This document shows, one piece after another, positions 32,176-37,230 of a DNA stretch of 37,230 bases. The DNA is from Deltaproteobacteria bacterium (lineage in GTDB: Bacteria; Myxococcota_A; UBA9160; UBA4427), in the NCBI GenBank assembly GCA_029261855.1, contig JAJDAN010000041.1, positions 1-37,230 on the forward strand. Direction: 5' to 3'. The position numbers were made by a program, and so were the translations under genes. The notes beneath the pieces were generated by a model that saw nothing but the letters and a program-made list of their open reading frames with translations, did not search any database and was not told the DNA's origin. Each line of letters begins with the position of its first letter. Position 1 is the stretch's first letter.

Positions 32176-35133
32176 ATGGATGCTCCTGTTGTGATCTACT
32201 CGTTCCGCGGCTTCGATCTCGATTCCGACCAGTACCAGCTACGACGACACGGCATGGTCGTGCCGGTTCAGAAGAAGGTAGTCGAGCTGCTCCTGTTGCT
32301 CGCCGCTTCGGAGCCGGGTCGTCTCGTCCCTCGTGAGGAGCTCGAGCGTTCCCTCTGGGCAGGTGTCCGCGTCGGCCCGTCGTCCTTGCGACGCCTCGTT
32401 TCGCTCGCGCGGCGCGCGCTGGGCGACGATGCATCTATCGGGACGGTTCGCGGAATCGGGTATCGCCTGGTGGCCGAGCCGGCCGCCCGGGGCGGCGATG
32501 CCGCGGGGCCCATCGACGGGAAGCTCCCGTTCGTGGGTCGAGAGCGTTCGCTGGCGTCCCTGGGCGATCGTCTTGCCGACGTGGTCAGCGGGCGCGCCCG
32601 ATGCGTCCTCGTCCGCGGAGCGCCTGGGATCGGCAAGACCCGTCTGATCGAGGTCTTTCTCGAATCCGCGGCGGCGCGCGCCGCGCAGGTGATGTGGGGA
32701 CGCTGCAGCGAAGACGTCCATGCGCCGTCGTTCTGGCCCTGGCGCCAGGTCTTCGCGGATCTGCACGATATCGAGCTCCCGGTGGGGACTCGTTCGCCGC
32801 TGATGAAGGGCGCGGATGCGGACGAGGAGGACCGTTTCCGCCTGTTCGCGAGCGTCGGGGAAAGACTGAAGGCGAAGTCGATCAGCCGGCCGCTGATCAT
32901 CGCGCTCGATGACCTCCACCGCGCCGACCGAGCGTCCCTGGCCTTGCTTCGTTTCCTGGTTTCCGAGACTTCGGGGATCCGCGCGCTCTTCGTGTGCGCA
33001 CTGCGAGACTTCGACGAAGCGACCCGGCCGGGTCGCGACGCCGTGTACGACGCCCTGGGTGATGCGTCCGAGGTCTCGTCGCTGCCCCTCGTGGGTTTGT
33101 CCCGGAGCGAAGTCGGAGCGTTCCTGCGAGAGAGCCGGTACGAGACGACGACGGAGTCGCTGCCCGAAATCGAGAAGCTCACGGCGGGCAATCCATTCTG
33201 GCTTTCGGCTCTCGTCCAGGGCCGGAACGGGACGGCGAGCATCGAAGGGAGCGTGCCGGGGCTGCGCGAGATCATCCTGCGCAGACTGCGGAAGATGTCC
33301 GAGGATGCGAGACGCCTGATCGAAGTCGCCGCGGTCGCGGGCAGGCGCTTCGAGCCTCGCATCGCGGCGAGAGCGGCCGGCATTCCGGCGAACGCAACTC
33401 TCGCTGCGCTCGCCCAGGCCGAGCAGGCGCTTCTCATCGAACCCGAAGCCGACCCCGCCTCGGCCGGGCGCTTCCGGCACGTCTTGATCTGTCAGGAGAT
33501 CGCGCAGACGCTGTCGGAAGACGAACGTCAGCGCATCCATGGACGCATCGCCGATGCGCTCGAGGCTGTTCATGGCAAGCGTTCTCCCGCTAGAGCGGCA
33601 GAGCTTGCCTATCACTGCGCACGCAGCGCCAACGGGACGCGTCGCGCGATCGACCACTGGATCCTGGCAGCGGAGCATGATCGCGGGTCCCTTGCCTGGG
33701 AGGACGCGCCGACGCATCTGCGGGCCGCTCTCGATGCCGCTGAACGTGATCACGCGGAAGACCGCCGGCTGAAGTGCAGACTGCAGATCGCCCTGGGTGA
33801 AGCATGGATGCAGGCGGGCGACCCGGATCGCGCGGAGCCGTTGTTGCGGCGCGCTGCGGAACTGGCGCGGAAGCTCGACGAGTTCGAGTTGTTCGTACGC
33901 GCTGCGCTGGCCTTGAGTCCCGACTTCTTCGGGATCGAGATCGGAGCGTTCGACCACGAACGAACGGAGATGCTGAGAGAGGCGCTCGCGACCATCGAGC
34001 CGAGCGATCTCGCACTGCGATCGGAAATCCTCTGCGCCCTGGCCATCGCCCTTTCCTGGAGCGACGCCCGAGGACAGATGACCGAGCTGGAGCAGGAAAT
34101 CGAATCGCTCGCGGGAATCGGGCTTGCCGAGACCCCGCGTCTGTATGCCGATTGCGCACGTTACGCGCTGCTGACGGATCCCTGGGAACGCGTACGGCTG
34201 GGGCGTTCCATCGTCGATCACGCCCTTGCGCTCCGCGAATACGACCTGGCACTGATCCATCGTGTCCAGTTGGTGAGCGACTATCTGGAAACCGGCGACC
34301 TGGACGCATTCGGAATCGAAGTCGCAGCGTTCGAGCGCCAGGCGATTCGCACGAAGCGCAACCAGGTTCTCTGGTACGTCCACCTCTTTGCCGCCATGCG
34401 GGCGCTCAATCGCGGTCGACTCGACGAGGAGGCAAACCGCGCGGAGGATGTCGCGCGGACGGGCTATCCGGCAGGTGATCGGAACGCGCTTCAGAGCTTC
34501 GGAGGGCACCTCGTCTTCGTGTCGACATTTCGCGACGAGTTCGCCCGGGTTCAGCCCCAGCTGAACCAGATGCTCGAATCCGTGAACTACCTCGCGACCT
34601 GGTACGCAGGGCGGGTGTGGGCATGGACCATGACCGGAGAGCCGGAGCAGGGCCGACCAGACTACGAGCGCTACGCGGTGCGAGATTTCCAGAACATTGC
34701 CCACGACCGCCTGCGCCGCGCCACACTTGCACTGTTGTGCGAGCCAGCTCTCGCGTTCGCAGATCGGCGCGCTGCGTCACTGCTCTATGACGAACTCCTG
34801 CCCCATGCGGGACTCAACTTCCAGATCGGCTTTGCGTGCATCTGCCTCGGCAGCGCTTCCCGGTATCTCGGCGTCGCGGCAAGGGCAATGGGCCATTGGG
34901 ACACTGCAGAGCGGCACTTCGAAGATGCCTTGCGCGACAATCTTCGCGGGGATGCGGTCCTCTGGGCTGCCGCGACCCTGAGGGACCACGCCGCGATGCT
35001 TGCTGCGAGAGCGGAGAATGACGATGCCGCCCGGGCGGCCCTTCTGGCGCAACGCGGCCTGCGCCTGCTCGGTCGGGAATCGGTGCCACTACTGCAGCGA
35101 CAGTTGGCACAGCTCGCGTCGCACACGGACTGA
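32176..35133 (+). CDS. winged-helix / STAND-type ATPase / TPR transcriptional regulator
   Basis: This 985-residue protein starts at ATG 32176. An N-terminal OmpR/PhoB-type winged helix (about 8-100) ends with the typical TVRGIGYRLVAEP. An AAA/STAND-like ATPase follows: FVGRERSLASLGD, Walker A GAPGIGKT at 148-155, and Walker B PLIIALDDLHRAD with D245-D246. From about 450 to the end it is helical, with TPR-like repeats (AEPLLRRAAELARKLDEFEL). No receiver domain or membrane helix is present. Proteins of this CadC/MalT-like layout switch on transcription after an inducer bound by the TPR region allows ATP-dependent oligomerisation. It precedes a shorter paralogue and diverges from the S74-fibre genes, which are possible targets; that link is inference. 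Confidence 0.86.
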   Translation: MDAPVVIYSFRGFDLDSDQYQLRRHGMVVPVQKKVVELLLLLAASEPGRLVPREELERSLWAGVRVGPSSLRRLVSLARRALGDDASIGTVRGIGYRLVAEPAARGGDAAGPIDGKLPFVGRERSLASLGDRLADVVSGRARCVLVRGAPGIGKTRLIEVFLESAAARAAQVMWGRCSEDVHAPSFWPWRQVFADLHDIELPVGTRSPLMKGADADEEDRFRLFASVGERLKAKSISRPLIIALDDLHRADRASLALLRFLVSETSGIRALFVCALRDFDEATRPGRDAVYDALGDASEVSSLPLVGLSRSEVGAFLRESRYETTTESLPEIEKLTAGNPFWLSALVQGRNGTASIEGSVPGLREIILRRLRKMSEDARRLIEVAAVAGRRFEPRIAARAAGIPANATLAALAQAEQALLIEPEADPASAGRFRHVLICQEIAQTLSEDERQRIHGRIADALEAVHGKRSPARAAELAYHCARSANGTRRAIDHWILAAEHDRGSLAWEDAPTHLRAALDAAERDHAEDRRLKCRLQIALGEAWMQAGDPDRAEPLLRRAAELARKLDEFELFVRAALALSPDFFGIEIGAFDHERTEMLREALATIEPSDLALRSEILCALAIALSWSDARGQMTELEQEIESLAGIGLAETPRLYADCARYALLTDPWERVRLGRSIVDHALALREYDLALIHRVQLVSDYLETGDLDAFGIEVAAFERQAIRTKRNQVLWYVHLFAAMRALNRGRLDEEANRAEDVARTGYPAGDRNALQSFGGHLVFVSTFRDEFARVQPQLNQMLESVNYLATWYAGRVWAWTMTGEPEQGRPDYERYAVRDFQNIAHDRLRRATLALLCEPALAFADRRAASLLYDELLPHAGLNFQIGFACICLGSASRYLGVAARAMGHWDTAERHFEDALRDNLRGDAVLWAAATLRDHAAMLAARAENDDAARAALLAQRGLRLLGRESVPLLQRQLAQLASHTD

Positions 35134-35175
35134 TTCAGCAGGCCATCGAGCAAGTCTGCGCTCTCACGGCCCCGG

Positions 35176-35208
35176 TGTGTGATCTCTGTGTGATCAATCC
35201 GTGATGCC
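35176..35208 (+). promoter_or_regulatory. three direct repeats of GTGAT at 11-bp spacing
   Basis: GTGAT occurs at 35179, 35190 and 35201, exactly 11 bases apart; the first two copies extend to TGTGTGATC. Tandem sites with an 11-bp period are the usual target of OmpR/PhoB-type winged-helix proteins bound side by side. The array lies between two genes encoding such regulators, 111 bases before the start of the second, so it may be an autoregulatory or cross-regulatory operator. Confidence 0.5.
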
Positions 35209-35318
35209 CGGCGCGCCTCGCGATGCCTTCGCTATCGGTGAGGTCGACTGACCCACGCCGGATTCTCTCGGTTCATCCACCCCAGAGTGGGATTCGGAGT
35301 GCCTGGAGATCTACGGAA

Positions 35319-37052
35319 ATGCTCTACGAATTCGGTCGCTACGCTTTCGACGACGCGACTGGAGTCGTCGAGTGGGGGGACCGGCGGGTCAAGATCGAGC
35401 GGCTCACGCTTCGCCTGTTGACCTATCTGATTCGGCATCGTGATCGGGTCGTGCCCAAGGACGAGCTGATCGAGGTCCTGTGGAACGGGGACGCGGTCAG
35501 CGAATCCTCGCTTCCGCGCTGCGTGAGCGAGCTGCGCGCGGCACTGGGAACTCGAAGTCGTCGAGGCGACGACATCATCGAGACGGTGTACGGCCGTGGC
35601 TATCGATTCAGGCCTTCTGTCCAGATCCAGGGATCCTCTCCGGTGTCGGCTGAGAGTGGCGGGGAGGACGGCCGGTGGAAGCGGCTGCCTTCCGTACCGG
35701 AGGCTGCGGAGCTCCTCGAAATGGCGGTGGAGCAGACTCGATCGGGTGCGTTCGAGGATGCGCGCAGCAAGCTCATGTCGGCGCTCCAGCTGGCGCGAGA
35801 CGCCGAGGACGGCGAGCTCTTCGCGCGCATCGCGATCGCGCTTCAGGCCACCCGCCTGTTGGTCTACGCGAATGCTCAGCCGGTGAGGATCCTGGAAGAG
35901 GCAGAGCTGCGATGGGGTGCGCCTTCCACGCCGCTCGGGCTCGAGCTGAGGGCCGAACTCCAGGTCGCGAAGCTGCCCACGAGTGCCCCGGAAGTCCGCT
36001 GCGAGGCTGTTCGCCAGAACGTTGCCGAGGCCCTGCGACTCGGGGATCCCCACGTGCGCGCCCGCGTGCTCTTGCTGAGCCACCGTGCGCTCGAAGGGCC
36101 CGGTACGGCGAGCGAGCGCCGTGATCTCTCCGTGCGCGCCTCCCGCGCCGCTCACTTCGTGGGGACGGCCCCGCTGCAGGCCGAGGCCGCGCATGCTCGA
36201 CTCGCGGACGCCCTCACGGCCGGAGACATCGCGCACTTCGACGCGGAACTCCCGGAATTCTGCATGCTCGCCCGGGCGACAGGCCATCACGCTTGGAAGG
36301 CGCGGGCTGCACTCGCGGAGTCGTTGCTGGCCTTCTTGCGGGGGCAGTATTCCTGCGCGATCGAGCTTCGCGACGACGCGCTCTCGCTACTCGAGAATGG
36401 CAGCGAGGACCATCGGGCCGTGCATCGGGCGACGGCCTTCGCGATCGGCCGCGAGCGCAATGACGAGCGCATGCGGTTGGCTCAGTCCGACGCGCAGGCG
36501 GACTGGCGTGAGCCCGTCACCTTCGTCTCCATGGCGCTGTCCCTCCACTACTGTGGTCTGCCGGACGACGCGAGGCGCGTCTTCGAGGTCGTGCCCGACG
36601 AGGGGAGCCGATCGGCCAAGCCGAGCCGCACCTGGAAATCGACGATCGCGCTGTGCGCCGAGGCCGCCTTCCTGTTCGACGACCCGGAGATGGCGCGAAG
36701 CATGGTCCGTGAGATCTCCCGTTCCGGGAACGTGATGCCATCCCTGGACGCCTTCCTCTGCCTGGAGCCGCTCGACTATTTCTTGGCACTTGCCAAGACC
36801 TGCCTGGAATCGTGGGCAGAGGCCGAGGGCCACTTCCGAACGGCGATCGCATGGTGCCAACGAATGGGTACCCCGGCGTTCGAGGCCCGCATCACCTACG
36901 CGTTGGCCACGATGCTCTCGCGACAGGACGAGCGCGAGCGAGGACTGCTCGCATACGAGAACGCATGCCGCGCGCTCGAGATGGCGACTGCCCTTGGTAT
37001 GGACCGCCTGCAGTGTGAAGCGCAGGCTCTGGCCGAGGGGCTGGCCGGGTAG
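35319..37052 (+). CDS. winged-helix / TPR-like transcriptional regulator without ATPase
   Basis: ATG 35319 begins the domain sequence MLYEFGRYAFDDATGVVEW; the frame is open back to 35223 but that part is not domain-like. The 577-residue protein has an OmpR/PhoB-type winged helix at about 1-95 (LLTYLIRHRDRVVPKDELIE, VSELRAALG, TVYGRGYRF). From about 120 it is helical with TPR-like repeats (AAELLEMAVEQTRSGAFEDA). Unlike the neighbour at 32176 it has no Walker A/B motifs, so it lacks the ATP-driven switch. It may respond directly to a ligand or partner, or work together with the larger protein. The three GTGAT repeats lie in its upstream region. Confidence 0.83.
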   Translation: MLYEFGRYAFDDATGVVEWGDRRVKIERLTLRLLTYLIRHRDRVVPKDELIEVLWNGDAVSESSLPRCVSELRAALGTRSRRGDDIIETVYGRGYRFRPSVQIQGSSPVSAESGGEDGRWKRLPSVPEAAELLEMAVEQTRSGAFEDARSKLMSALQLARDAEDGELFARIAIALQATRLLVYANAQPVRILEEAELRWGAPSTPLGLELRAELQVAKLPTSAPEVRCEAVRQNVAEALRLGDPHVRARVLLLSHRALEGPGTASERRDLSVRASRAAHFVGTAPLQAEAAHARLADALTAGDIAHFDAELPEFCMLARATGHHAWKARAALAESLLAFLRGQYSCAIELRDDALSLLENGSEDHRAVHRATAFAIGRERNDERMRLAQSDAQADWREPVTFVSMALSLHYCGLPDDARRVFEVVPDEGSRSAKPSRTWKSTIALCAEAAFLFDDPEMARSMVREISRSGNVMPSLDAFLCLEPLDYFLALAKTCLESWAEAEGHFRTAIAWCQRMGTPAFEARITYALATMLSRQDERERGLLAYENACRALEMATALGMDRLQCEAQALAEGLAG

Positions 37053-37058
37053 GGGCGC

Positions 37059-37088
37059 CTTGCCCGCCCGGAGACCCGGGCGGGCAAG
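37059..37088. terminator. strong bidirectional hairpin
   Basis: Perfect 13-bp GC-rich arms (CTTGCCCGCCCGG/CCGGGCGGGCAAG) around a 4-base loop lie between the stop of the plus-strand regulator (37052) and the stop of the minus-strand gene (37104). No T-run is present, but position and strength fit a terminator for both. Confidence 0.7.
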
Positions 37089-37103
37089 CGCGGAAGCCCC
37101 GGG

Positions 37104-37230
37104 CTACGGCGTGACCTTGACCTCGATGTCCACCGCGGTGAAGTGCCCAAAGGTGTCGTAGACGAAGAGGGTGACGAAGAAGGTTCGGAACGCCTCACCC
37201 GGTGACAGCGTGAACGTGACAGGGGGATTC
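37104..37230 (-). CDS. C-terminal end of a protein with beta-rich domain, partial
   Basis: On the minus strand a frame enters from the right edge and ends at TAG 37106-37104, giving 41 residues such as PPVTFTLSPGEAFRTFFVTL and FGHFTAVDIEVKVTP. The alternating hydrophobic pattern suggests the last strands of an Ig-like or similar beta-sandwich domain, common in secreted proteins. The main part of the gene lies outside the window. The strong hairpin just beyond its stop supports that this is a true gene end. Confidence 0.5.
   Translation of the reverse strand, partial: NPPVTFTLSPGEAFRTFFVTLFVYDTFGHFTAVDIEVKVTP

Noticed and set aside
32239-34704. Long minus-strand open frame (about 821 codons) opposite the STAND regulator
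   Set aside because: The plus-strand frame has a winged helix and Walker motifs. The antisense frame has no domain and an odd composition.

Overview
The window is high-GC bacterial DNA with no rRNA, tRNA or CRISPR array that I can see. Secreted proteins with FG-GAP/VCBS repeats, HAF repeats, thrombospondin type 3 repeats and a Myxococcus-type Cys-rich repeat, PEP-CTERM- and IPTL-CTERM-like tails, a PAPS-type sulfotransferase and a STAND/TPR regulator all suggest an uncultured Myxococcota-like (former Deltaproteobacteria) organism. This assignment is inference; there is no phylogenetic marker in the window.

Layout. (1) 1-6100 is an accessory zone: a partial unknown gene, a tiny gene, a transposon-derived repeat (copy A), a large FG-GAP secreted protein, a DDE transposase and two small unknown genes. 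(2) 6179-8638 (minus) is a three-gene operon: alpha/beta hydrolase, ECF sigma factor (GTGA overlap) and a soluble HxxxCxxC zinc-finger anti-sigma-like protein. (3) 9364-14270 holds an aminoglycoside-phosphotransferase-like protein, repeat copy B, a HAF/thrombospondin-3 secreted protein and a sulfotransferase. (4) 14536-18929 holds a pair of secreted proteins, a broken CBS-domain gene, a decayed transposase fused to repeat copy C, and a HAF protein with a PEP-CTERM-like tail. (5) 19047-20760 holds a lysine-rich histone-like protein, an intact IS481-family element with a CCTAGG target duplication, and remnants of an ABC permease. (6) 20833-27384 is an efflux locus: a divergent DUF2231-like membrane protein, then membrane-bound LuxR regulator, RND permease, RND adaptor fused to a DUF3365-like domain with a CxxCH haem motif, and a four-helix membrane protein. 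(7) 27742-31784 (minus) is two tandem secreted fibre-like proteins with C-terminal S74 autoprocessing domains, preceded by an 82-residue-class protein carrying an IPTL-CTERM-like tail. (8) 32176-37052 is two winged-helix/TPR regulators, one with a STAND-type ATPase; three GTGAT direct repeats at 11-bp spacing lie between them. A partial minus-strand gene enters from the right edge.

The two most notable points are the efflux adaptor carrying a c-type haem motif in a compact, translationally coupled operon, and a transposon-end repeat found three times, each time on the plus-strand 5' side of a large secreted repeat-protein gene.
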